This document shows positions 1-5,727 of a stretch of DNA of 5,727 nucleotides, piece after piece; the first letter of the stretch is position 1; each line of letters opens with the position of its first letter. Below the pieces are notes generated by a model. It ran no database searches and had not been told where the DNA came from. It saw only the letters and a list, made by a program, of their open reading frames with translations. Source of the stretch: Candidatus Zhuqueibacterota bacterium 4484_188 (GTDB taxonomy: Bacteria > Calditrichota > Calditrichia > RBG-13-44-9); assembly GCA_002049825.1 (NCBI GenBank), contig MVCZ01000189.1, positions 1 through 5,727 of the forward strand, in the 5' to 3' direction. A program made the position numbers and the translations under genes.

Positions 1-808
1 TTTTTTTTACCGCATATCCAAGCTCGGAACCTTTCCGAATCCGAAGCGGGAGGCCGGTTCCGGCACCCACAAAACCCGGTGCCGCGGTTCGGAAAGTTTT
101 CTGCCACCACACCTGATCAAAAAATAGTGAAACCAGTTCCAGGTCTTTTGCTTCATGCACATATATTTTGCACTCATTTTGAAGATTCTGCCAAATTCCC
201 TGAAGACACGGTTTTAGTGATTGTATTAAATCAATGTCCAAAAAACCCATAACAATCTCTCTGTTCAAATTTTTCATCGTGTCTTCAAAAAAACCAACCA
301 CAAACTCGCATACGTCCAATTCACCATACTGTTTTATGTTATTTTTTACTTCCTCCAAAGAAGCAAAAAACTTACCTCTTTCATAATGATCGTAGTGATC
401 TTTGTGAACAGAGTAATGCACTTTTTCATCTTCACCCGGCTCGGGCAGTCCCTGGAAAGAGTCACACACAATCAATTTTCTGTTAACTATAGAACATACA
501 ATGGAAAGATTAATGGTACTGCCTCCCTTATAGCAGCCACACTCGATCACATCACCTTTAACCGAAGGCGGAATCTTTAAAATTTCAGCCGCCATCTCGA
601 GGTGTTCAATCCATTCGCTTAATGTCTCTACCTTCTTCAGGGTTCTCCGGAATTTCAATATGAGGCTAAGCTTTTGAATGTATCCGAATTTATAATCCCT
701 CCCAATTTCCCGATTGAAGAAAAAACTGATTTGTAAAGGCAAAACAAACAACCGATCGAAAACCTTTTCGTAAAAGATTAATACTATTTTTTTCAATATT
801 TTCATCAT
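1..808 (-). CDS. TylF/MycF-like SAM-dependent O-methyltransferase (3' end cut by window edge)
   Basis: The frame is open for 269 codons from the ATG at 808 to base 1, where the window cuts it. The likely role is transfer of a methyl group from S-adenosylmethionine to a sugar hydroxyl in the cytoplasm. The SAM-binding loop is VIECGCYKGGST at residues 87-98, followed by the acidic strand end IVCDSFQGLPEP at 113-124. The family's metal/catalytic strand appears as FLDIDLIQSLKPCL (D191, D193). The C-terminal part (FFDQVWW, then GAGTGLPL and LGYAVKK) matches the usual end of the family, so probably only a few residues are missing. The usual GG...DD segment after DxD reads CKIYVHEA, with H218-E219 where an Asp pair is expected. 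Two adjacent ATGs (808 and 805) both fit; Shine-Dalgarno spacing favours the second. It is the fourth gene of the minus-strand operon, 10 bp after the acyltransferase. Methyltransferase assignment is firm; the substrate is unknown. Confidence 0.85.
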   Translation of the reverse strand, partial: MMKILKKIVLIFYEKVFDRLFVLPLQISFFFNREIGRDYKFGYIQKLSLILKFRRTLKKVETLSEWIEHLEMAAEILKIPPSVKGDVIECGCYKGGSTINLSIVCSIVNRKLIVCDSFQGLPEPGEDEKVHYSVHKDHYDHYERGKFFASLEEVKNNIKQYGELDVCEFVVGFFEDTMKNLNREIVMGFLDIDLIQSLKPCLQGIWQNLQNECKIYVHEAKDLELVSLFFDQVWWQKTFRTAAPGFVGAGTGLPLRIRKGSELGYAVKK

Positions 809-818
809 AAGCCCTTCA
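809..818 (-). promoter_or_regulatory. Ribosome binding site of the methyltransferase gene
   Basis: The whole 10-bp gap between the acyltransferase stop and the methyltransferase start reads TGAAGGGCTT on the minus strand. GAAGGG (817-812) lies 3 nt before the ATG at 808 and 6 nt before the ATG at 805. The spacing therefore favours initiation at the second ATG. Confidence 0.6.
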
Positions 819-1913
819 TTATTTGAGAAACCGGAACCGTGCTTTTGAGAAAGTACTGAAATGCTTTAATATTCTTCCGTAAATACTGCTGGTCAGGATA
901 TAAATATCATGATAAGTATGGTGTGTGTTTGAAATATATTTTTTAAATTGTTGGTTTCCTAAATAATCAAATTCGAGATTGCCTTCTTTGGTTAAATTTA
1001 ATAAACCGGTTTGAAGTAAATACAGGCCGGGAGCATAACGCCGGTATTTTTCATCAAACACGGTTTGTAAGCCGTAAACCACCCCCTGGTGCAGCACACG
1101 CCAATCGGAAGCAACATCAGTACCATCCAATCTTAAAAAAGAAACATATAACCGCCCAATTTGGGCAAAATGCCTGAATATAGTTTGAAAAAACGTATTT
1201 TCTGAAGCTCTATTGCTTAGCGATCTTGCGGATGAATGTTTCCAACTCTTCTGGTATAGATGAATAAACCGTTGCCAATATACCGCGAAATCCCCAGTTA
1301 AATTATCACACTTCGGTTGTTCGATTTGGCAATTAAAATTTTCCCGGAGTCGCCTTTCAATTCTTCTAAATTCCCGGCGATGATGACCGGTGAATACATG
1401 CTCCCGGAATTCTTTGCCGGATTTAATTTTTAGACGCAACACTTTTTTGTTGGTAAAGAGAACATGATACCCGTTGTGTTGAATCATTTTAAAAAATGGA
1501 AACAGTTCCTCTTTCTGTTTTCCCGATGTGGTCAATTTCAATACTTGAAATTCAGGTAAATATTTGGCTACATCCGCCCAGAGTATTTTAAAATACTCTG
1601 TTAAGCGGGAGGGTTGTAAGAGCAAAGTACTTAATCCGATTCCCTGTTCGAAGAAATGATATTTCCAAACCGGCAATTTCGCAAAGGTCGATTTATTAAG
1701 ACACAGCGGCAAAATGCCCACCAACTCTTTTCGATCATAAAACAAAAATACTTTTACGGGAGATCGAGGGAAATAACTGTTGAGTGCGTTGAGTGCCGCC
1801 CGGTTCCAGAAATAGTCATTGCACAGATGTGGAAAATTTTCCCGCGTGAAGCTGGTCCACAAATCTTCTATTCCTGACAATTTCTCACGATTATCGATGA
1901 CCTCAATCCGCAT
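819..1913 (-). CDS. CelD/BioF2-like GNAT-fold acyltransferase
   Basis: This 364-residue protein has the two-lobed GNAT layout of the BioF2-like acetyltransferase (Acetyltransf_6) and CelD/FemAB-related proteins, which are frequent in exopolysaccharide clusters. The N-terminal half contains a GNAT-like strand pair around VKVFLFYDRKELVGILPL (53-70). A basic helix HHRREFRRIERRLREN lies at 177-192. The second lobe has the family pattern: GRLYVSFLRLDGTDVASDW (253-271), VVYGLQTVFDEKYRRYAPG (278-296), a helix, then EFDYLGNQQFKKY (314-326), equivalent to the usual D.G...YK element near the end. No signal peptide or membrane span is evident, so it is probably cytoplasmic. ATG at 1913 is preceded by AGGG at good spacing. 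The gene lies 47 bp after the ATP-grasp ligase and 10 bp before the methyltransferase. It may acylate or aminoacylate a sugar or lipid-linked intermediate; the acyl donor and acceptor cannot be read from sequence. Confidence 0.8.
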   Translation of the reverse strand: MRIEVIDNREKLSGIEDLWTSFTRENFPHLCNDYFWNRAALNALNSYFPRSPVKVFLFYDRKELVGILPLCLNKSTFAKLPVWKYHFFEQGIGLSTLLLQPSRLTEYFKILWADVAKYLPEFQVLKLTTSGKQKEELFPFFKMIQHNGYHVLFTNKKVLRLKIKSGKEFREHVFTGHHRREFRRIERRLRENFNCQIEQPKCDNLTGDFAVYWQRFIHLYQKSWKHSSARSLSNRASENTFFQTIFRHFAQIGRLYVSFLRLDGTDVASDWRVLHQGVVYGLQTVFDEKYRRYAPGLYLLQTGLLNLTKEGNLEFDYLGNQQFKKYISNTHHTYHDIYILTSSIYGRILKHFSTFSKARFRFLK

Positions 1914-1922
1914 AAATACCCT
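1914..1922 (-). promoter_or_regulatory. Ribosome binding site of the acyltransferase gene
   Basis: On the minus strand AGGG (1922-1919) stands 5 nt upstream of the ATG at 1913. This supports that start. No in-frame start lies nearby upstream with a better signal. Confidence 0.5.
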
Positions 1923-1960
1923 ATTGTCCCAGAGAGATGAACATGTTTATTTTTCTGATT

Positions 1961-3034
1961 TCACCTATTGTGTTGAAAAATATATTGTAAAAATTTCCCG
2001 GCTGAATCCTGTATTTCTTCCCGGTTTCTTGCCTGGTAATGTCCGTAAAAGCTTGGGGTGGTATTAATTTCATTAATTACGCCACCGCTTCCCTTAAACG
2101 GTTTTGAAATGTCGGGCACAATAAAATCAACCCCGCCGAATTTTACCTTGCACGCCTGTAACGCCTGAACGCTCATCCGAATGTAATCCGGATGCGTTTT
2201 GCCGGTTACTTCTTCGACAATGCCCCCCTGGTGACCATTACACAACGTTTTGACGAAAACGATCTTTCCTTTTGGCAGCACAGTTCTCAGGGAAAGTTGT
2301 TGTCTTTTCAGCGTCAGGTGGAGATCATTGTTTATCAGAATGGGCCAGAGTTTTGGAAAGCTCGTTGCCTGTTCACGCTGGCGATTGGTTTCTTTAATTA
2401 ACTTTTTGATGCTGCTTCTACCGTCTCCCTCAATGTAAGCGGGAATACGTTTGACTGCGCTGAGCAGTTGGTCTTCCAGAATCAGCAGCCGGATATTTTC
2501 GCCCGGTACAAACTCCTCTACTAAAACGTATTTGTCAAATAAAGAGGCTTCATAAAAAGAGCGTCGGAAATCTTTCAGGTTGGAAATTCCGGCGGCAACC
2601 CCGGTACCGCCGCTGGTTCCCCTTCTCGGTTTTACCACCACCGGTTGTTTTATTTGTATAAAATAATGAATTGCCTGATCAATAGATGCCAGCGTAAAAC
2701 ATTCGCATCGGGGAACCGGCAGGTTGTTCTTCTTCAGAATTTTTGAGACCAGGTACTTGTCTCCGGCAATTTTGTGAGAAATGGCGCTCTCGATTTCGGT
2801 TGTATTTCCTTTTATGTAGGTGGTCTTGCCCTGGTGTTGTAATTCCAACATTCCACCGTCCCAATCCTTGACCTGAATCCCCAGGCGTTTTGCGGCATTT
2901 TTCAGAATGAAATTCTCTTTTTCAATTTCTTTTTCGAAATCATTCTGCCGAAAAAGCAGGTTTTTCAAAAATCGGACGGTTCTTTTTTGCAAAAATTTTA
3001 GCACAATCCAGTAATATGAAATTTTCTTTAACAT
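1961..3034 (-). CDS. ATP-grasp ligase resembling the cyanophycin synthetase ATP-grasp domain
   Basis: This 357-residue protein carries a complete ATP-grasp fold. Residues 1-45 are basic and amphipathic (YYWIVLKFLQKRTVRFLKN) and could help it sit at the membrane or on a partner. The ligase core begins near 75 (KGNTTEIESAISHKIAGDK), followed by KILKKNNLPVP (98-108). The ATP-binding lysine and loop are PVVVKPRRGTSGGTG (131-145), the adenine hinge is VLVEEFVPGENIRLLIL (170-186), and KRIPAYIEGDG (195-205) closely resembles the cyanophycin synthetase counterpart. The metal-binding end is FGGVDFIVPD (299-308) plus NEINTTPSF (321-329), with E322 and N324. Such enzymes activate a carboxylate as acyl phosphate and join it to an amine. 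It lacks the N-terminal and Mur-ligase-like C-terminal domains of true cyanophycin synthetase, so cyanophycin synthesis is unlikely. The Shine-Dalgarno before the ATG at 3034 is weak. It lies 37 bp after the glycosyltransferase. The fold is secure; the substrate is unknown. Confidence 0.85.
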   Translation of the reverse strand: MLKKISYYWIVLKFLQKRTVRFLKNLLFRQNDFEKEIEKENFILKNAAKRLGIQVKDWDGGMLELQHQGKTTYIKGNTTEIESAISHKIAGDKYLVSKILKKNNLPVPRCECFTLASIDQAIHYFIQIKQPVVVKPRRGTSGGTGVAAGISNLKDFRRSFYEASLFDKYVLVEEFVPGENIRLLILEDQLLSAVKRIPAYIEGDGRSSIKKLIKETNRQREQATSFPKLWPILINNDLHLTLKRQQLSLRTVLPKGKIVFVKTLCNGHQGGIVEEVTGKTHPDYIRMSVQALQACKVKFGGVDFIVPDISKPFKGSGGVINEINTTPSFYGHYQARNREEIQDSAGKFLQYIFQHNR

Positions 3035-3071
3035 GTTATCTGAAATCTTCTATTTGAAAGTAAATACCCGA

Positions 3072-4220
3072 TTAATCCGTTTTATTATAAGTGCCGAAAA
3101 CCAGACATTTCTTATATTCGTATGAATATAATTCTTCATAAGCTTTGACCATTTTATTTAATCGAAATTTTTCAAAGGCGATCCGGCGGGCATTCTTTCC
3201 CAGGTCGTTGCGAACATCCTGGTTCTTTTTTAAAAATAGAATTTTCTGTGCTAATTGCTCATGATCATTACTGCCGACCAGGAGACCGGTATATCGGTCA
3301 GCTATTAGCTCGGGATTACCACCAACATTCGTCGCTACAATAGCTTTTTCGCAAAACATGGCTTCCAGAAGTACGGTAGAGCAACCTTCGCTGAAAGAGG
3401 TGAGGGCAAAAACATCCAACCCGTTCATGATTAGATTAATGTCGAGTTGAAATCCGAGAAAATGCAGTCGGTTCGCGATTCCCAGCGAAGCGGACAAATC
3501 CCTTAACACCTGTTCTCTTTGCCCCTTACTTACCAAAACTACCTGTAAGTCGTGACCATTATGAATTAACTTTGCAGCCGCGCGAAGCAGCATTTCATGG
3601 TTTTTCACTTCGTGAAATCTTCCGATTGTTCCCACAATAAAATCTTTTTGAGAAAAACCAAATACTCTGCGAAACTGTACACGTAATGAGTGCGAAGGGA
3701 AAAACTTGGTTTCATCCACGCTGTTGTAAATGATTCGAAGTCTATCCGGCGGAAATTGAATTGATTGCCGTATTCTCTTTTTTAAATCGCCGGAGACAAC
3801 AACCAGCCGATTGGTCAGTGACCAGAAAGTTTTTTCCACCAATCTATATTTCCATTCTGAGGGGAAGGTGCCGTACTCGCTATGAACCAAAACCGGGACA
3901 CCGGCCATTTTTGCCCCCATCACCCCCTCGATGAGTGTGCCCCATGAGTGCGTATGAACAATGTCAATCCGGTTGTTCCGACAAATACGGTTTATCTTAA
4001 ATGGAATTCGCCAGTCATTTCCCGGTTTTTTGTTTAATAGCAGAATCGGCAATTGCTCTGCCCCTAATTTTTCCAGGGGAAAAGTACAATTCATTAAAGC
4101 AATCTTGCAGTCATATTTACCGCACTCATACAAATTAAAATTAATTTCCGTTCGCCTGATTTTTCTTGTTATTTTGCATTCAGTTGAAAATAAAATACTT
4201 TGATAGGGCTTATAAATCAA
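3072..4220 (-). CDS. GT4-family glycosyltransferase with an unusual N-terminus
   Basis: This GT-B enzyme probably transfers a sugar from a nucleotide-sugar donor onto a growing surface glycan at the cytoplasmic membrane face. Counting from the TTG at 4220 (382 residues), it has LLNKKPGNDW (61-70), RIDIVHTHSWGTL (84-96), VHSEYGTFPSEW (112-123), VVVSGDLKKRI (140-150), the donor-domain start GTIGRFHEVKNH (197-208), and the EX7E motif FSEGCSTVLLEAM (E278, E286) followed by AIVATNVGGNPELI. The KPG-D spacing and HSE(Y/H)GT element recall sugar transferases of PEP-CTERM/EpsH-associated clusters. Residues 1-35 are odd: beta-strand 1 may be SILFSTE, but the expected GGxE loop is absent, with RRTE (22-25) at about that place, and no ATG start exists. 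The N-terminus may be truncated or altered near 4110-4220. It is the first gene of the minus-strand operon. The family call is firm; the start is uncertain. Confidence 0.8.
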   Translation of the reverse strand: MIYKPYQSILFSTECKITRKIRRTEINFNLYECGKYDCKIALMNCTFPLEKLGAEQLPILLLNKKPGNDWRIPFKINRICRNNRIDIVHTHSWGTLIEGVMGAKMAGVPVLVHSEYGTFPSEWKYRLVEKTFWSLTNRLVVVSGDLKKRIRQSIQFPPDRLRIIYNSVDETKFFPSHSLRVQFRRVFGFSQKDFIVGTIGRFHEVKNHEMLLRAAAKLIHNGHDLQVVLVSKGQREQVLRDLSASLGIANRLHFLGFQLDINLIMNGLDVFALTSFSEGCSTVLLEAMFCEKAIVATNVGGNPELIADRYTGLLVGSNDHEQLAQKILFLKKNQDVRNDLGKNARRIAFEKFRLNKMVKAYEELYSYEYKKCLVFGTYNKTD

Positions 4221-4284
4221 GCAAGAATTTTTACATCAGCACCCGGTAATCGTATTAGGAAGTGCTTCAACCAACAGCCTGGGG
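4216..4284. other. Divergent gene junction without a recognisable start for either gene
   Basis: The minus-strand glycosyltransferase and the plus-strand ligase meet head to head here. The ligase frame is open from just after a stop at 4213-4215 and already encodes HPVIVLGSASTNSLG (4240-4284), but it has no ATG, GTG or TTG codon before the GTG at 4285. The glycosyltransferase frame offers only a TTG at 4220, with an in-frame TGA shortly upstream. I see no convincing promoter pair, and too little non-coding DNA (tens of bases at most) for two normal divergent promoters and leaders. Confidence 0.45.
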
Positions 4285-5177
4285 GTGGTACGCGCCCTGG
4301 GACGAAGAGGCATCCCGGTTTATTTAATCAGTAAACCCCTCAGGAATTCTTCAGTTTCCAGGAGTCGGTATTTGAAAGAAATTCGCATCATACCGGAGTG
4401 GAAGAAAGAAGAATTGTATAAACATCTAATCATTCTCAGTAAGAAGATTAAGTCCGCAAAAAAAATTGTTGTTTTTCCCAGTAACGATATTTCATTAGTA
4501 ACTTATATCCAAATAAAAACCCGGCTTCCCGGCAATTTTGTAGACCGAACGCCGCAGAGGGATATGATCGAACTGTGCGTGAATAAAGATAAGTTTTATG
4601 CCCTGCTGTCGCAAAAACAAATTTCTCATCCGGCCAGCTACCCTGCTGAATTTGTGGAAAAGAACATCCCTCAATTTGAAAAATATTTATCCTTTCCTTT
4701 TATTCTTAAACCAACTCAGAACCACCCTTTTGTTGATCTGTTTTCCAAAAAAGTGCTGGAAATTAAGAATCAGCAGGAAATGCGCTCGGTGGGATGAAGC
4801 GCTCATCTCCAAAGCCAGGGAACTGTTGAATGAAATACAGTATACCGGTATTGGCGAAGTTGAGTATAAGTATCATCCGGGGCAAGAAGAACATAAGATT
4901 CTGGATGTACTACCTGGACGCCATTGGTGCTTTGGAAAAGAGGGGAGAAATTCGGCCACGAAACTCGAGCATAAAATGGATGGATTTTACCAAAGATTTA
5001 AACAGTCTGTTCCGATTGAAAAAGGAGAACAAGATTTCTGTTCCGCAAATCCTCGCTTCATTTAAAAATTTGAGGGTTGACGGATACTTCGCCGGGGATG
5101 ACCCTGCTCCGTTCTTTGAGGAACTTTACCTGCTTCTGAGGGCGATTATTTTGCGCCTGTTTAGAAGGAACCATTAA
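4216..5177 (+). pseudogene. Broken COG3919-like ATP-grasp carboxylate-amine ligase
   Basis: Three reading frames in succession encode pieces of one protein of the COG3919-type family (predicted ATP-dependent carboligases). Piece one (to 4791) has the N-terminal Rossmann-like start VIVLGSASTNSLGVVRALG, then IPVYLISKP, VVFPSNDISLV, the VNKDKFYALLSQKQISHPASYP region, and the ATP-binding strand FPFILKPTQNHPF. Piece two (4790-4909) has DEALISKARELLNEIQYTG, IGEVEYKY and KILDV. Piece three (4908-5177) has YYLDAIGALEKRGEIRP, SIKWMDFTKDL and VDGYFAGDDPAPFFEELY, matching the family's usual C-terminus. Compared with the family as I know it, about 60-75 residues are missing at the first junction (including the hinge QE..PG and the RKLRQYPP segment) and about 20-25 at the second (including the NPR metal-binding element). 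Those numbers are estimates from memory of the family. No start codon is visible. As written the gene cannot make an active ligase. An assembly fault is the main alternative to true decay. Confidence 0.75.
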
Positions 5178-5179
5178 TC

Positions 5180-5217
5180 TCAACCCCGGCGGGTGACTGC
5201 GCCTGCGCCGGGGTTGA
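5180..5217. terminator. Perfect 12-bp hairpin between convergent genes
   Basis: TCAACCCCGGCG (5180-5191) and CGCCGGGGTTGA (5206-5217) are exact reverse complements around a 14-nt loop. The hairpin starts 2 bp after the ligase stop and lies 14 bp past the stop of the converging T9SS gene, a typical place for a shared terminator. Neither strand has a U-run after the stem: the plus side continues AAAAC and the minus side GATTAATGG. It is therefore not a canonical intrinsic terminator and may act as an RNA-end stabiliser or factor-assisted terminator. Confidence 0.5.
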
Positions 5218-5231
5218 AAAACAATTCCATA

Positions 5232-5727
5232 CTACTTCACCAGCGCCATTTTTTTCACTGCATGTTGTTTCCCGGCACGAACCACGTAGAAATAAATTCC
5301 GCTGCCAACCGGCGTTCCACGGTCATTGGTGGAGTTCCAGTTGACTTCATAATAACCTGCTTCCTGATGTTTATTCACCAGGGTTTTTACCTTTTGTCCC
5401 AACATGTTGTAGATGACAATCTTCACCTTCTCATTTTGTGGCAGAGCATATTTGATAATTGTGGTCGGGTTGATGTGGTCGGGTTGAACGGGTTAGGATA
5501 ATTCTGGCAAACCCGGAAGGTAACAGGGACAATTTTCTCTTTGCTCAACTTCAGGGTTTTCACCCGGGGATTGGCAACCTCGATGCTTTTCTCGGCATCC
5601 AAAACATATTCTTTGCCCTTCCTATCCGGTAAAACTTCCCGGAGCACGTAGCGATACTGTTTCTCGTCAGGCAGGTTGGAGGTGGTAATGGTTAGTGGAA
5701 ATTGGGTCGACTGAATCCGGATCAGTG
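5232..5727 (-). pseudogene. C-terminal end of a secreted protein with T9SS type A sorting domain, frameshifted by a 14-bp duplication
   Basis: The frame enters from the right edge and reads LPDEKQYRYVLREVLPD, KSIEVANPRVKTLKLSKEK, then TFRVCQNYPNPFNPTT, the conserved beginning of a type IX secretion C-terminal sorting domain. It then runs into STRPQLSNM and ends at the TGA at 5423-5425. The rest of the domain is intact in the next frame: KYALPQNEKVKIVIYNM, LGQKVKTLVNKHQEAGYYEV, NWNSTNDRGTPVGSGIYFYV, and KKMALVK ending at TAG 5232-5234. Removing one copy of the 14-bp tandem repeat at 5460-5487 rejoins the frames exactly (NPTTIIKYALPQ). The parent protein would be exported by Sec, then across the outer membrane by T9SS, with the domain cleaved and the protein anchored or released. 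The upstream functional domains lie outside the window, so its activity is unknown. It is convergent with the broken ligase. Confidence 0.85.
5460..5487. repeat. Exact 14-bp tandem duplication inside the T9SS sorting-domain codons
   Basis: TGTGGTCGGGTTGA occurs twice back to back on the plus strand (5460-5473 and 5474-5487); on the minus strand the unit reads TCAACCCGACCACA. It falls on the codons for the FNPTT part of the sorting motif. Because 14 is not a multiple of three it shifts the frame, and one copy restores the expected domain. Confidence 0.95.

Noticed and set aside
1..8. Eight-base T run at the left edge as a terminator tail
   Set aside because: On the minus strand it is an in-frame lysine-coding A run following LGYAV in the methyltransferase, with no stem before it.
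1656..2401. Several short plus-strand open frames (1656-1877, 1819-2067, 2192-2401) antisense to the acyltransferase and ATP-grasp genes
   Set aside because: They lie opposite well-supported conserved genes and have no family features of their own.
1961..3034. Cyanophycin synthetase (cphA) or glutathione synthetase GshAB
   Set aside because: Only the ATP-grasp core is present; the protein is far too short and lacks the Mur-ligase-like and other domains of those enzymes.
3961..4203. Plus-strand 80-codon frame opposite the glycosyltransferase N-terminus
   Set aside because: Considered as a small divergent gene because the start region of the glycosyltransferase is odd, but it overlaps the well-conserved KPG and VHTH coding region antisense and shows no motif.
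4780..4912. Programmed ribosomal frameshifting in the plus-strand ATP-grasp gene
   Set aside because: A frameshift alone would leave the protein complete; here conserved catalytic segments are missing at both junctions and no slippery heptamer is present, so deletions fit better.
5193..5501. Plus-strand open frame of 102 codons opposite the T9SS fragment
   Set aside because: The minus strand gives an unmistakable T9SS sorting domain over the same bases; the plus-strand translation shows no recognisable motif and is a shadow.
1..5727. CRISPR arrays, tRNA or rRNA genes, insertion sequences
   Set aside because: No regularly spaced repeats, tRNA-like cloverleaf sequence, rRNA motifs, transposase motifs or terminal inverted repeats were found when reading both strands.

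Overview
The window looks like part of a surface-glycan or exopolysaccharide gene cluster from a bacterium of the FCB group, plausibly a Calditrichota, KSB1 or Ignavibacteria-type lineage. The lineage hint is the C-terminal fragment at the right edge (minus strand, 5727-5232). It carries the NYPNPFNPTT element and the LGQKVKTLV / AGYYEVNWN / SGIYFYVV pattern of type IX secretion (T9SS, type A) sorting domains, in the style common in those phyla. Base composition looks moderate (G+C in the low-to-mid 40s by eye). I could not run a search, so the taxon is an inference.

Layout. From 4220 down to 1, four minus-strand genes run head to tail with gaps of 37, 47 and 10 bp, consistent with one operon. 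In transcription order they are a GT4-type glycosyltransferase (4220-3072), an ATP-grasp ligase resembling the cyanophycin-synthetase ATP-grasp core (3034-1961), a CelD/BioF2-like GNAT acyltransferase (1913-819), and a TylF/MycF-like SAM-dependent methyltransferase (808-1, running off the left edge close to its expected C-terminus). Divergent from them, on the plus strand at 4216-5177, is a broken COG3919-like ATP-grasp gene. It is followed by a 12-bp perfect hairpin (5180-5217) and, convergently, by the frameshifted T9SS sorting-domain fragment.

How the genes may work together. A GT4 enzyme adds a sugar, a CelD-like acyltransferase and an O-methyltransferase decorate it, and one or two ATP-grasp ligases make an amide or peptide-type bond. 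This suggests a cell-surface glycan carrying amino-acid-like or acyl and methyl decorations. No flippase, polymerase or priming transferase is in view, so the pathway is only partly visible.

The most striking feature is the contrast between the two sides. The three downstream operon genes read as intact. From about 4110 to 5490 there is a run of lesions: a glycosyltransferase N-terminus without a clear GGxE loop and with only a TTG start, a ligase with no usable start codon, two deletions in that ligase that each shift frame and remove catalytic segments, and an exact 14-bp tandem duplication that shifts frame inside the T9SS signal. This is either a decaying or recombining end of the cluster or a stretch of poor assembly. 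The sequence alone cannot decide. I see no RNA genes, CRISPR arrays or insertion sequences, and no gene-free stretch longer than 300 bp.
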